From: Conus ventricosus
Lineage: Eukaryota; Mollusca; Gastropoda; Neogastropoda; Conidae
Length of the DNA: 17,500 nt
Assembly (NCBI GenBank): GCA_018398815.1
Contig: CM031611.1
Coordinates: 85,226,285 to 85,243,784 of the forward strand
Reading direction: 5' to 3'
Of this stretch, positions 1-11,477 are shown one piece after another. Below the pieces are notes generated by a model. The model did not search any database. It saw only the letters and a list, made by a program, of their open reading frames with translations, and had not been told where the DNA came from. Position numbers and translations under genes: made by a program. Numbering within the stretch: the first letter of the stretch is position 1; each line of letters begins with the position of its first letter.

Positions 1-3000
1 GATAACCCCTAGAAAAATTTTACGAAACTGCGTATTGTAGTGTGACCCTTTTCGGAAAATTTGGGGGAAAGTTTCTCCGGGGTCAGCCCAGGTTAAAAAA
101 CTTAAATTGTTTTTTCTGCTAAAAGTGAAAGCCCCGTTTTCGAAAAAAGTCTTTGTTTTTGTTTATTTCAGTGATATTTTATTTTTATGTTTTTGATGAT
201 CTTAATGGAGTTTTTCTTTCTTAGTGACCTTATCCACAAACATAAGTCACGGCGAATTGTGCTAATATTACTTTTTGAAAACCCTTTTGTTTTTTGCATT
301 TAAAAAGAAAAAAATCGGAGAAAATACTGACCCCTGGAAGCCCCATTTCAAATGGTCTAGTGCTAGTAGGTAGCACATTCTTTTTTTGAATCACTTTTTT
401 CCAAAAAAATTTTGTTTGTATACATTTTTCCCCACTTATACCAATGGTTTTTGGCTTATACATGAGCCGTTTGTGATACTTGTTCATATGTTTTTTTCAT
501 CAAGAAAGTTGCGAGGTTTTTTTCCCGTCTGCAAATTGTTGTTTATTGGTGTTTTTTAAACTAAGTGTTTTATGATGATTTCCCTTTTTTAAAAAACCAG
601 CTTGGTTGATTGGGATTACGGGGTTTGTTACAAAAAAATGTTAACCTTTTTAGAATTTTTTTTCCTCGTTTACACATATGGACGTTAGGGCGATTGGTCG
701 GTAGCTGTTTATATCAGATCGATTTTTTTCCTGTTTGTGAATTGGAATAATTATAAAGCCCCTACGAAGGCAGTTTCCCCTTTTCCCAAACATTTTTTAT
801 TAAAAGGATTAAAATTTTTTACTTCGGAGGAAATGATTAACATTTCTTTTTGAAATGCCTCTAAGCTATGATGTCTTTTTTTTTTTCTAGTTTCGGACAT
901 TCTTCAATTTTTTAAATGTTTGGGAACATTCAGGTAATGGTTTTTTACGGGGTCGGGGTCGTTGTAAAGGGCTTTTCTTTCCTTTGCTTCGGTGTTGTTT
1001 TTTTCTGCTGTTTGACTGTCTTTTTGCTATTTTTTGAAAAAAATGTTGGGAATGTTTAGCTTTCTTGAGTTGGAGGGGAAATCGAGTTAGGGGCTTGTCC
1101 GGAAAGTTGGTAGGATACTCCCTTTTTATATTCTTAGATTTGCCCCACCTTTTTTAAACTTTGAATACTTACTTCTTTTTACAAAAGTTTGACCAGTATT
1201 GTCTTTAGCTTGTCCGTCACTTTGTTAAATTGATTTTGGGCCTTTTTTTTCTCCAGCGTTTTGAATTCGTTTTCTCCTTTATTCGTAAGTTTCCCCTTTG
1301 TTTTACGTTTTTTCCTTTTTAGCTTGTTCGCAATTTTTTGTTCCCCAGACATTCCTGTGTGTTTATTTAACTTTGGGTTGTTAGTTTTGTTCTGGGATTG
1401 ACTGTTTGCAGAGTAGCTGGCTTTTTGAAAATTTTCAATCAATTTATTCAGTTTGGCAGCGAATTCTTAAAGTCGAATTGAACGATTTAAGTAAGTTGTG
1501 ACATCACTTTTGCTAATTTATAGTTTTTTGGACTTTTTCTTGCGAAGTCTTTTGGGTTTAGGGGCCCTTTTAGTTTAAAAGTGGTGATAATGGGGAAAAT
1601 TTATCACTGTTCAGAGTGTCATTTAAAGGTCTGCCCTCACATCAGGTGTAGATTGGGATGTTAGGTTAAATCTATTGCACTGGCCTTGTGATTGGGATTA
1701 TCGGGAAAGTGTTATTTTCCGTCGTTTAAAAAAATTAAAAGGCGAGTCAAAAAAATTTCAAAGAAACGATGCTGTAATTAAAAGAAATCTTTTTCCCAGA
1801 ATGGCGAAATTTAGCATTGAATTTACCCGTTTTTATGAAAATTGCTATTTGATTGATTTTAGGTGTAGCGACGGCCATTTGGGATTTTTTCATTAGGCCC
1901 TCGAGGTAAAAATACTGACATATAGTGAAAATGGTGTCAGTGTTTATTTGGACCCCGACTGCAAGGAAAAGGCACTAGTAAGTTTGGGGGGGAAAGGACT
2001 TGTACGGGGTAATATTTCTTCCTTTTTTTGTAAATAGCAACGTTGGTTTTATCTTTGTGGTCCTTTTTTTGGTAATGGGTGGAAAATAGTAGCCATGAGT
2101 TTAGGTAAACTATTCCCTTTTACATTGAGGACTGCAAAGCCAATACTTAATTTTTCTTCGGCAAGGTGCTGAGTTAGCTGATCAAGACAGTTGAGATGGA
2201 TCGACAGTTCCCCTGGGGAAAACCTTAAAAGAAACGTTATTTAAATGGAATATTACTTTTTTTTTTTTTTTTTTAAAACAACTAACATAAAAAAATTTAA
2301 AATCTAGTCTAATTGAGTTTTTACGTTAAAGATCAAAATGGATAATAAAAAATTTTGTAGAGTAGTCATACATTACTTTGTTTCACAAGTGGTGGTTTTA
2401 CAGACGGGTGAAAATGGATGCTGAAAATTTATAATTCTTGTTTCCCAGTCCTTAAAACATAAAAACTGTTTTCCCAAAGGGGGGCGGGTTTTGTTGGGTC
2501 GCCCCAAAAAAAAGGTTGTGGTGGTGGTGTGGTGTGTGTGTGTTGTTAAAATTTGGGAAAATGTAATAATAAAAAGAGATGTTAAATTAGTATATCAGCA
2601 ATACTAATTGACACAAATGGTGAATAAATAGATATTAGTTACAGTCGAACTTTGAGAGAATTTTGCAAAGGTTTTTCCTCCCAGCTATACAATGCGCTAA
2701 AAATGTTTCCGGGGCGAGGATCGTGCGTGGGTCTTCCGGAAAGGCGGTACTGAGGGGGGCCCCGTTGCTGGGGAAAGGTTTGCGTCGGGGCCACTTTTTT
2801 CGGTGTTGTCCAGAACAGGCTCCGATGTGTCTCCGATGTTTTTGGGCGAGAACACTAGCCCCCCTGTAAGTAGGATGGAGGTGTCCCCGGGAAATGCCAG
2901 GTGTTGACGGAGGTTAGTGTGGCTGTGAAGAGATGTTGTCTTCAATCAGCTCTGATGCCGCAAGGCGTTTTAGAGGTCCCCCCTTTATGTTAAGCTGGGG

Positions 3001-3950
3001 GTTTTAGTGGTGCAAATTTTTGGGTGATGTTTTCATTCTTGGGTTGTTCTTTTAAAAAATCCCATACATTTTTTGAATTCTTTGCGCTTTTTGTCGAAAA
3101 ATTTTTATTTAAGTCATTCACAGCCGTGAACTAAAAAGGCGTCAAAAACTTTCTCAGCGCTTGACGAGCGATTCGAAGGACGGGGCAAACCTTGATCTAG
3201 ACGCCCCTTTTGACACTGCATAGTTTTCCCTTTGGGGTGGCCTAGTCTTCTGCTTTCACTTTATTTTTTCCGAGTCATGGAGGATCAAGACACTTTGGGG
3301 GATCAGGGTAGAGTTTCGATTGTTTTTTTTTGTTCCCTAGAAAAAAGGTCTGGGCCTTTTGGTCTTCCGGGGACTTTTTTGGCGTATTACAGTGTGCGAT
3401 TTATTTTTTTCTTTTGATGTTTTTTTTAGATTTCTTTGGTTTTTTGGTTGATTCAGGTCTTTTTTCATGTTTTTGCGTGTGGTTTTGGCCTATTGGGTGA
3501 GCGAAAACCGGGGGGTGATATACCCGAACAGCAGCTTCGCATAGGGGGCTTTAAAGAATTTTTGGACTTTGTTTGGGTTCCCCAAAGTGTTGAGTTTTTT
3601 TTTCCTAAATCATTTGATGCATACCCCATTCTGTGGCTAATTTTTTTTTAAAATTTGAAAACCGTGAGCGGGGTTTTTTCATCTATGTAGGTCAGCAGAC
3701 AACTTATCACGCCCGGCCCGATGTGTTGCTGCTGGTTCGGGTATTGTTGCGCGGTCCACCCATGGGGAACCCCCGTCTTGTCCTCTTTGTTTCTTGGTTT
3801 TTCCGTGGGTCGCCCTCCCGCGTGTCGGTGCCAGGCGTGTCTGAGGTGTGACTCGGCCTTCCCTCTCTGGGGCCCCCTCGATTTCGTCTATTTTTTACTT
3901 TGCAAAAAACGTGCGCCTTCGTTTTAGTGCTTTACCCTAGCCGCCATCTT
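1..3950. other. Gene-free T/G-rich, homopolymer-stretched region
   Basis: No gene, RNA or transposon is recognisable here. The plus strand is visibly rich in T and G, and runs of four to nine identical bases (T, A, G or C) occur in nearly every line, far more often than in 4,600-10,000. Short open frames exist but are made of homopolymer-encoded Phe, Lys, Gly and Cys and show no domain. A small GT-rich patch lies at about 2,515-2,545. The texture changes around 4,200-4,300, just past the GT microsatellite. This may be a real compositional domain, or weakly polished long-read sequence with stretched homopolymers; if the latter, any genuine exon here would be broken by frameshifts and could be missed. 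Confidence 0.6.
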
Positions 3951-4104
3951 GTGTGTGTGTGTGTTGTGTGTGTGTGTGTGTGTGTGTGGGTACAACCTTG
4001 GTTAATTGACATTTAAAAAGGGTTTTGTCGTCTGTGTGTGTGTGTGTGTGGTGTGTGTGTGTGTTGTGTGTGTGTGGTGTGTGTTTGTGCGTGTGGCGTG
4101 CGTG

Positions 4105-4136
<32 letters not shown>

Positions 4137-4195
4137 TTTTGTGTGTGTGTGTGTGTGTTTTTGTGTGTGTTGGTTTGGGGGTGTGTGTGTGCAGT
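3951..4195 (+). repeat. Interrupted (GT)n microsatellite
   Basis: Two GT blocks (3,951-3,989 and about 4,034-4,195) are separated by about 45 bp of unique sequence. The second block is broken many times by GGTG, TTGTG and TTTTTG interruptions, so it is imperfect, either through age or through indel errors. Cys/Val-rich or Thr/His-rich open frames across it are translations of the dinucleotide and not proteins. Confidence 0.95.
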
Positions 4196-4325
4196 GCAAG
4201 TGTTTGTTTCTTTGTTTGCTTGTTTGTTTATGTGCGTTTGTGGTGACTGCGCGCCCGTATGTGTTTTTTTGGTAGTGAAAAGAAGGACAATGTGTTTGGG
4301 GGAAAACGCAAGGGAAGCGGGAGTT

Positions 4326-4591
4326 TTCTGAAAGGAACGATAAGAGATGAGAAAAGGGTTCTGGTGTGACAACAAACTATACATGTCAGCATTCTGAAGG
4401 GAACGATAAGAGATGAGAAGAGGCTTCTGGTGTGACAACAACTATACATGTCAGCATTCTGAAGGGACGAAAAGAGATGGAAGAAGAGGCTTCTGGTGTG
4501 ACAATAACTACACATGTCAGCATTATCTGAAGGGAACGATAAGAGATGAGAAGAGGCTTTTGGTGTGACAACAAATATACATGTCAGCATT
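4326..4591 (+). repeat. Four-copy ~66 bp tandem repeat
   Basis: Four head-to-tail copies start at 4,326, 4,392, 4,457 and 4,523 (about 66, 65, 66 and 68 bp). Each carries the same order of blocks: TTCTGAAGGGAACGATAAGA, then GATGAGAAGAGGCTTCTGGT, then GTGACAACAA and ACATGTCAGCATT. Copies differ by a few substitutions and 1-3 base indels; copy 3 has ACGAAAAGAGATGGAAG in the middle and copy 4 opens with TTATCTG. There are no spacers, so it is a minisatellite and not a CRISPR array. The array is directly contiguous; flanks at 4,310 and 4,600 do not continue it. Confidence 0.93.
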
Positions 4592-5409
4592 AGACAATTG
4601 CTTTGTTGTTTATGTGTAACCCACAGATGAAGAAGTGATAGAACGTTAACTGAAAAAACAAATATGCTGTCAGTCTTTCCTGTATTCACCCGAGACGAAA
4701 AAGAAAAATACGAAGGGAAGCATTTTGGAACGAGAAACTTTGATTATTTTTTGTCATTTTTTGTCTCTTTTAGAAGAGTTGAAATAAGACTGACATGAAG
4801 TACGCGAACGTATATGAAAATGCGCTATTAGGAAGAAGTCTATGTGTTCTCCTTGAAGTTCTGTACAGTCCAGCGATTCTTCTTTTCTTTGATATTGCGA
4901 GCACTCTGAAAGTCCTCGTGTCCTTTTAAGCTGAAAGAAGACGTGTGCATTCGATACTGACTGACTGATTAACTAATTCATCAATCGATTATGTGTGCAT
5001 GATATTCAGGACCTGAGAAAATATTTCCACAGGATTTATGACAAAATCAACTTCTCTAATAATTTGTTCGACTCGAAAGCTGCAAAATATCATACAATAT
5101 GCCATCAACAAGAGATGTCTGAGTGCCTTACGATTTGAATGTAAAGAAAACGCATTTCTATACTTCCAAAATGTTTTCAACTGAGACATCTAATCTACAC
5201 AAAACTGAGGTATATCTTGTAAGGGAAGGAACACCCATCAAGGTCTTTGGATAAAAAGCAAAACTAAAATCGCTCGGCCTACGACCCCCACAAAACATTT
5301 ATCTCATCTCCCCAACCGTCAAATACGTTTATCCGTTATATTCTGCATCATTCACATGATGCACCCCTCTTAAGAAAGCCAAATCCCGATTAGCGTTCAC
5401 CTTCTTTGA
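4592..5409. other. Non-coding stretch, no recognisable feature
   Basis: I see no gene or transposon here. A short run of imperfect GACT repeats lies at about 4,958-4,972. Base composition is ordinary and homopolymers are short, in contrast with 1-3,950. The left end of the large inverted repeat begins at the GA tract that follows. Confidence 0.5.
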
Positions 5410-5440
<31 letters not shown>

Positions 5441-5463
5441 AGGAGAGATGAGAGAGGAGAGAT

Positions 5464-5503
<40 letters not shown>

Positions 5504-5529
5504 GAGAGAGAGAGAGGAGAGAGAGAGAG
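5410..5529 (+). repeat. (GA)n microsatellite at the outer end of the left inverted-repeat arm
   Basis: About 120 bp of GA repeat, interrupted by GAAGAG, GGAGAG and GATGAG units. The reverse-complement CT tract at 17,443-17,500 flanks the right arm in the matching position, so the microsatellite is part of, or was carried with, the inverted repeat. Ser/Leu-rich minus-strand frames across it are repeat translations. Confidence 0.93.
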
Positions 5530-6345
5530 TTTAGGACAAAAGTTTTGATTGGATTTTTGTCTGCCACTCCCTCTAAGGAGCAATGGTATAGAAATGTGTA
5601 CATGGGAGTAAGCCTGCTCTCCCTTGATTCTAGAGGTACGACTGCTGCTGTTTAATCACAAACACTCTGAAAATTCTCTTTTGTAGCTTGCTGAAACATG
5701 GAATGGATATAATCTACTACCAACTGAATAATCTTCAAAGGTACTGACTGATTTGTTTTTATACGTTTATGATGTGAATTGACTGAGAAATCGTTTGCTT
5801 CTCTCTCATATCATATAACAAAACCCATTTCATCATCAGATTTTCGGACTGTGAGACAATAGACCCGCATACAAACTGGCAGATGACGCCAGCAGAAAGG
5901 TGATGCTCAGACAAATTTGTAGAATTTCTCTCCTCCCAGTCGTCTTCCCTCACCAGTTCCAAAAATGAAAAAAAGACCTGGGCCGTACATGCATGTCAGA
6001 CCAGCGAATGTTCAGTTCCGTTACTCCAGATGAATCTGCAAAAGAAAGCCGCAAGATGGCGCAGTCACAGACCATACAGCACCCTGTTGGATGTGCTTTG
6101 GATTTGGATGTTGACTCGTCCATCTCTCCAGCGCGAAATTGGTGCATTGTATTTCTCAGTGGAGAAAGCCGCAGTCCCGTTCTGGGGATTGGTGGCCATT
6201 GTGGAAAATTGGTTCTGGGACAGGAAAACCAGGCAGCGAGACTTGTTGGAGGTTCTCGTCTGGCCTGGCCACTCACTGGACACTCATCGCTGGATTTGCA
6301 TGGAGAATGATTAGTGGGGACAGAGGAGATTGGGTTGGGTGGGAA
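5530..6345 (+). repeat. Left arm of large inverted repeat
   Basis: This segment matches the reverse complement of about 16,580-17,442 almost base for base over roughly 0.8 kb. Examples of shared blocks are TTTGTCTGCCACTCCCTCTA, GGAGCAATGGTATAGAAATG, CTGAATAATCTTCAAAGGTA and GCGCAGTCACAGACCATACA. Differences are mostly one- to three-base indels plus a few substitutions; the right arm also has a poly-T insertion at about 17,140-17,153. Similarity is clear through 6,318 (TTAGTGGGGAC) and fades in G-rich sequence by about 6,345. The arm contains a YY1-like AAGATGGCGC at 6,053-6,062. It could be two copies of an interspersed repeat, an inverted segmental duplication, or an assembly product; no transposase or typical terminus is visible. 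Confidence 0.93.
6065..6199 (-). other. Small open frame in left arm (44 codons), possible microprotein or exon
   Basis: An ATG at 6,199 in good initiation context (ACAATGGCC, A at -3 and G at +4) opens 44 codons ending in TGA. The peptide begins MATNPQNGTAAFSTEKYN and ends with RVLYGL. The partner arm encodes the same peptide (16,748-16,885, 45 codons). Between the arms there are a 1-base and a 2-base length difference only about 15 bases apart, and together they keep the frame. I recognise no family. Other frames in the arm are also open over similar lengths, including one on the opposite strand, so open length alone is weak evidence. Confidence 0.2.
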
Positions 6346-8328
6346 GATTGTAGTGGGTGGTAGAGCAGACGGGGAATGAGTTTTCTTTTGCTCCTATCAC
6401 TGCCTTTGCGTTGTCTTCTAAACCAGTCTCAGAAATTGACAATCCCAAGACGATGGTATGAGAATGCTTTTAGTCGAGGAGAAAGTCCACATTGACCTTT
6501 CATTCAGAGGTAATAGTCAACATCATTTTCATACCAGTGAAAAACAAGTCAACAGTGACGGACAATATACATAGGGCGAGACCTAATAGACGACCAGATG
6601 CATTCAATGAGCAGATACAGGAAAATTCTAGCAAACAGCGTCTCTACTGATCGTTCCTAACGTCTATTGTAAAACTGACGAATACAAAACGAACACAAGC
6701 ACGTGCAATTCACGTCATGTGACATCCCATTCTCATTCTGTTCCGTTGCTCAAGATTTAACCATTGAAAAAGGGTCAGTGTGGACAGAGATATATTGTTC
6801 ATTCATTCCCGTTTCTGGATTGCGAAGAAAAAAATGCTAGGAAGGAACGGGAACAGAAACGAACATGAGATGGGTATACACATTGTTCTGATGGAACCGC
6901 AGTGTTTGATCTTCAGTCTCTTGACCTGTTACAGGAACTTAGAGTCACTGTCAAACTTTGAATATCGATACATCTGGACGGTCTAGAAGGGTGGTTATCT
7001 TCGGCAGATACTCCCATAATTTAACCTCGGCATATACACCCTGAAGTTTGACGGTCTGTTATACGGTATAACCAAATTCAGTTGCACATTTGCCACTTAA
7101 TCTTTTAGAACTATTGAATAAAGACAAATCACATATGACATGAAAACGTGAAATAAACCTTTTTTTTTATTTTTAACCAAATCAGACTTGATGTACATTC
7201 TGCATACTGGACACATATTACTGATGCTCATCGCTTTTTGGTAGTAGAACCAAGTGATCTTTATTCTACTTTTCATTTATTTATGTGTTGATTTATGTTT
7301 ATTTCTTTATGTATTTGCATATTTGTGGGTTTTAAAAAAAAATTAATTACATTTTTGAAATTTATTTATTGACTTGTTTGTCAATTCATTATTTGTTTTT
7401 GAAATGCAATACGTCATTTTTGTCTAGACCCAGGACTAGTTGGCTATGCAACTGTCAGTCTCAAACTACCGTGAAGCCTCTTGACAGAGAAGACGTTCGA
7501 TGCTACTAGATCCCTCACTATTGTATTGACTGCATTTTTGGATTCAAAGTGAAAGTATTGCATGAATTAACCCGCTGCTGCTAACAGTAAATCTGAGGAA
7601 GCCACATTGAGTAAGTAGTTATAACTGGATGGGTGGGAAGAGGCAGGGAGGACATGGGCGGTGTTGATCCGTCATACTGACAAAACTCTCAATACTGACG
7701 TCTTCGACACGCAGACTACCACCGTGCAACTTGAGACAAGTCAAATGTACATCGTCACCAAAAGAGGATGCGGATGGTGTTAGAACGTGAAAACTATTTC
7801 ATGGTTTATTGATAACCGTAGGTGAATGCGAACGAAAGGGTGATGAAGAATCACATGAGAATACATTATGGGGTCATGTTTACACAAAACTTAATACGTT
7901 CAGCATCGGGCAGGTCAAGAGTGGCGCAAATGCCTGCATGAACAACTAAATGCAATATATCTGAAAGTTTGTGAACTTGGCTGAGATATATTGTAGTTCC
8001 ATTCGAAGAGACACAGACTTATTCGGCAGTTTCATTCTCAAGTACTGCGGGCGGCGATTCAGGGAGGAAGATATTTGTCCCTTCACTCTTCAGTGGCCCG
8101 GGGCCCCATTGTACATTTTGCAGTATTACGACTGTCCAGAAATAGTGTGGACTATTATGAACATACACGTGGACAAGTTTGAGCGGACGCATTTTGTTGT
8201 TGGTCCTCCGCCTGTGGGCGGACATGAAATCGGGGAAGATGAATCAATTCTGGTGGAAACCATTTCAGTTTTTTCTCTTTGTGAGACATGGACATCTGTA
8301 ATAAGAATTTGGAAGTCAGATAGGGAAA
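6346..8328. other. Gene-free stretch, no clear feature
   Basis: No gene, RNA or transposon is recognisable. An AT-rich patch with many TTTAT and TTATTTATG words lies at about 7,160-7,410. A frame opening near 7,971 stays open for about 145 codons but runs straight into the GT microsatellite and shows no known domain, so it is not called. The rest is ordinary unique-looking DNA. Confidence 0.45.
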
Positions 8329-9065
<737 letters not shown>

Positions 9066-9089
9066 ACACACACACACACACACACACCA

Positions 9090-9139
<50 letters not shown>

Positions 9140-9162
9140 GCACGCACGCACGCACGCACGTA

Positions 9163-9194
<32 letters not shown>

Positions 9195-9206
9195 CCCACG
9201 CACGCA

Positions 9207-9238
<32 letters not shown>

Positions 9239-9259
9239 CACACCACACACACACACACA
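9066..9259 (+). repeat. Compound (CA)n-(CGCA)n-(CA)n microsatellite
   Basis: CA repeat with two CCAC interruptions before a long CGCA core at about 9,136-9,226, then CA again with one CCAC break. The core has two point changes (CGTACG and CACCCACG). The architecture, dinucleotide-tetranucleotide-dinucleotide, is that of 8,415-8,612 in the opposite orientation, but the unique flanks of the two tracts do not match by eye. Confidence 0.97.
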
Positions 9260-9861
9260 TCCAACATGTAATAACTGCTAAAGTAATGATAATACATGTT
9301 CGCTAAGTTAACTTATATATTTTTCTCTACGAAACGTAATGCTCTGATGATCTGCTAAGTGGAATAGTGTTACTGTTGTTGTTATTACACGATTAATGCA
9401 AAGTTAGGGTCAATAAAATACGAATAAGGCAAATAACGAATCCAGTAAAGAAAGAAAGACTGATCTCTTGACCATTACCCTCCTTGCCCATAACATCAAT
9501 AAGGAATGGAATAAAATGGCTTTCTATTTTCAAATAAATAGAACATGCTAACAGTCAGAAGATTTGTTTTAGGGAATTGCTATTCATTGTTCAGTCTTGC
9601 TTTCCAATAGAGAAGAACTCGTTGACAGAACATGTACGACTACTGTTGTTACTGTTTCTCAAGTACTGTTCTTTCAACAGCTGCTGACGAGGTCACTATG
9701 TAACTATGTAACTCATCAAAGGTATATTTTCTAAAGTATATCCAAGCGTTATTCAGCGTTAACGCTTATGCGTCTGTTTCCCAAGGATTGATTTTTGTTG
9801 TTGAGTTTTTTCCCCTTGGAAATGGAGTGGAAAAAAAAAAACAACTTGTTCGGCCAACGCA
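9260..9861. other. Gene-free stretch, no recognisable feature
   Basis: Ordinary AT-rich unique-looking sequence. Short palindromic words such as AGCGTTAACGCT (9,756-9,767) and an A11 run near 9,831 are present, but I see no gene, RNA or transposon. Confidence 0.45.
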
Positions 9862-9950
9862 AAAGGAATCCATTGACAGATGAGGCAGGCAGTTTTAATG
9901 CCGGCCATTAACATGCTGATGATGCATGGCGGCGGCCATTGTGGATTCCT
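9862..9950. promoter_or_regulatory. Candidate conserved or regulatory element with inverted homeodomain-type cores
   Basis: A GC-rich island of about 90 bp in AT-rich surroundings, dense with transcription-factor-like words. GGAATCC (9,865-9,871) and GGATTCC (9,943-9,949) are a perfect 7 bp inverted pair bounding it. Inside are TGACAG (9,874-9,879, a MEIS/TGIF-type core), TAATG-CCGGC-CATTA (9,896-9,910, two homeodomain TAAT cores in mirror arrangement), GATGATGCAT, and ATGGCGGC (9,926-9,933, a YY1-type core) followed by GGCCATTGTGG. Homopolymers are absent. Motif assignments rest on known core sequences; function is inference, and it could simply be a GC-rich patch. Confidence 0.3.
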
Positions 9951-10191
9951 GGCCTCTTCTCCACAGCCTTAAATCAGCTCGTTGTCCTCTGCCTTCCAAT
10001 CACTTCAAGTCCCCAAGAAGACAACACAAGGGAGGAAAGAGGACGACTGAAATGGAGACAAAAAGGAACAGAAAGATGTAATAGAAAAACAGGAGGTCAA
10101 ACCATATGCTGAGCTATTTCATCCAAAAGACCTTCAAACTGTACTTTCAAACCATGTACCTAAACGCAGCAGACACCCGCAGGCACACGGG
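9951..10191. other. Short non-coding stretch
   Basis: No gene or repeat is recognisable between the GC-rich island and the next CA microsatellite. Purine-rich words (about 10,014-10,095) are the only texture. Confidence 0.4.
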
Positions 10192-10210
10192 CACACACAC
10201 ACACACAACA

Positions 10211-10306
<96 letters not shown>

Positions 10307-10325
10307 ACACACACACGCTCGCATT

Positions 10326-10360
<35 letters not shown>

Positions 10361-10364
10361 CACA
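10192..10364 (+). repeat. Compound (CA)n microsatellite with terminal (CGCA)n
   Basis: CA repeat with three CCAC interruptions to about 10,316, a short unique bridge (GCTCGCATT), then CGCA repeats at 10,326-10,364. Followed to 10,433 by C-rich sequence containing a C8 run and CCCACCC words. On the minus strand it reads as the GT tract of the same family as 8,329-8,612. Confidence 0.96.
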
Positions 10365-10433
10365 CGAACTTACACTCGTGCCACTCCACACTTTCCCCCA
10401 CCCACTCAATCCCCCCCCCACCCACCCCCCACA

Positions 10434-10512
10434 TACACACAAGCACAATGTCTTCACCAGTGTCTTCATTTTAGGTTGGAGTGGGGAGACGGGTAGCGTT
10501 AGAATTGGAAAA
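10434..10512 (-). repeat. Microsatellite-linked repeat family, copy 2
   Basis: On the minus strand this reads CGCTACCCGTCTCC, then AATGAAGACACTGGTGAAG and ACATTGTG, leading into GT-rich sequence. It is the counterpart of 8,329-8,414 on the plus strand. Differences are scattered substitutions and small indels, so the copies are not recent. The shared part is about 80 bp plus the microsatellite; the opposite flanks of the two microsatellites do not match by eye. Confidence 0.65.
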
Positions 10513-10592
10513 AAAAAAACATCCTTTCCCTGACTTCCAAGTCCTGGTTACACATGTCCAAGTCTCCAAGAGAGAGTCTATACATCCATCTT

Positions 10593-10623
10593 AATAAACA
10601 GAATTGACTAAAAAAAAAAAAAA
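10593..10623 (+). other. AATAAA followed by A14, possible retroposed 3' end
   Basis: AATAAA (10,593-10,598) is followed 11 bases later by a run of 14 A (10,610-10,623). This is the layout of a polyadenylated transcript end copied into DNA. No parent gene is recognisable upstream and no target-site duplication was found, and A runs of 10-11 occur elsewhere in the window, so this may be chance. Confidence 0.2.
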
Positions 10624-11310
10624 GAACACCTAAAAACTGAAGTATGGACAGGAGAGTGCTGCCAAAGGAGAGGATGAAAATATCCTCATCTGAACTGCGC
10701 CCTCAGTACTCCAGAATGAAGCTGTTTGTGACCAGACTATTCACAGGCAGTCCACCATCCCTCCCTTGTGCCAAGTCAGCACACGTTCAGAACTCTTGCT
10801 TTCAATTCAGTTACACACTTCACAAAGTTCCGGGTAAAAAAACAAACAAGGACCTCGTATGGCTTGTCCTTATCCTTAACTCCTTGGCCTCTATCCTCTC
10901 TAAATTTTTGTCCATCACCCCCTTTCCTTTTCATCCTTGACCTTCCATGACCCGACGACTTCACGTCACTGTACAGTAGAGATTGAGCGATTTAAGGCGG
11001 AAGGGCGGGGAGGTGGGGGGGGGGTGATGGTGGTGGTGCGCAGGACAGGAAACTACAATGGCTATTGCCATTCAACTGTCAAGTAAAACTGATCGCTTGA
11101 TTGTCAGCTGCTTTCTTTTTTTTTGTACAGACAGTGGAAATTCGTGTTTGAAGGCCACAGGAGGGCAGAGGGGATAGACACGGGAGAGTTCCTACAACAA
11201 ACGCGTGAAGCCTATGGCAGGTTGATGAAAACAGCAGCAGTACAGCAAAACTGTAGAGGCAGTTTGAGAAGTATTTAACGTTCAAATAGATTATTGCATT
11301 GTGTATTGTG

Positions 11311-11477
11311 AAGGAGGAGGAATAGGAGGAGGAGAAAAGAGAGAGGAAGAGGAAGACGACGACGAGGAGGAGGAGGAGGAGGAGAGAGGAGGAGGGAGGA
11401 GGAGGAGGAGGGAGAAATGGAGGAGAGGAGAGAAGACAATTTAGAGGAAGAGGAGGAGGAGAGGAGGAGGAGAAAAG
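11311..11477 (+). repeat. (GGA)n polypurine tract of array unit 1
   Basis: About 165 bp almost entirely of G and A, built on GGA with GAGA and GACGAC variants. Long purine mirror tracts of this kind can form intramolecular triplex (H-DNA). Ser/Leu/Pro-rich minus-strand frames here are translations of the repeat. It fills the purine slot that follows landmark D in the surrounding tandem array. Confidence 0.95.

Noticed and set aside
1179..1442. Lys/Asn-rich minus-strand frame
   Set aside because: Composition simply reflects T-rich homopolymer sequence on the plus strand; no domain or splice context.
4326..4591. CRISPR-like array
   Set aside because: Units are directly contiguous with no unique spacers, and the genome context is animal.
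5993..6310. ~100-codon plus-strand frame in the left arm, with a partner at 16,679-16,957 minus
   Set aside because: It overlaps the small ORF on the other strand, differs by frameshift between arms (ends diverge), and has no known domain.
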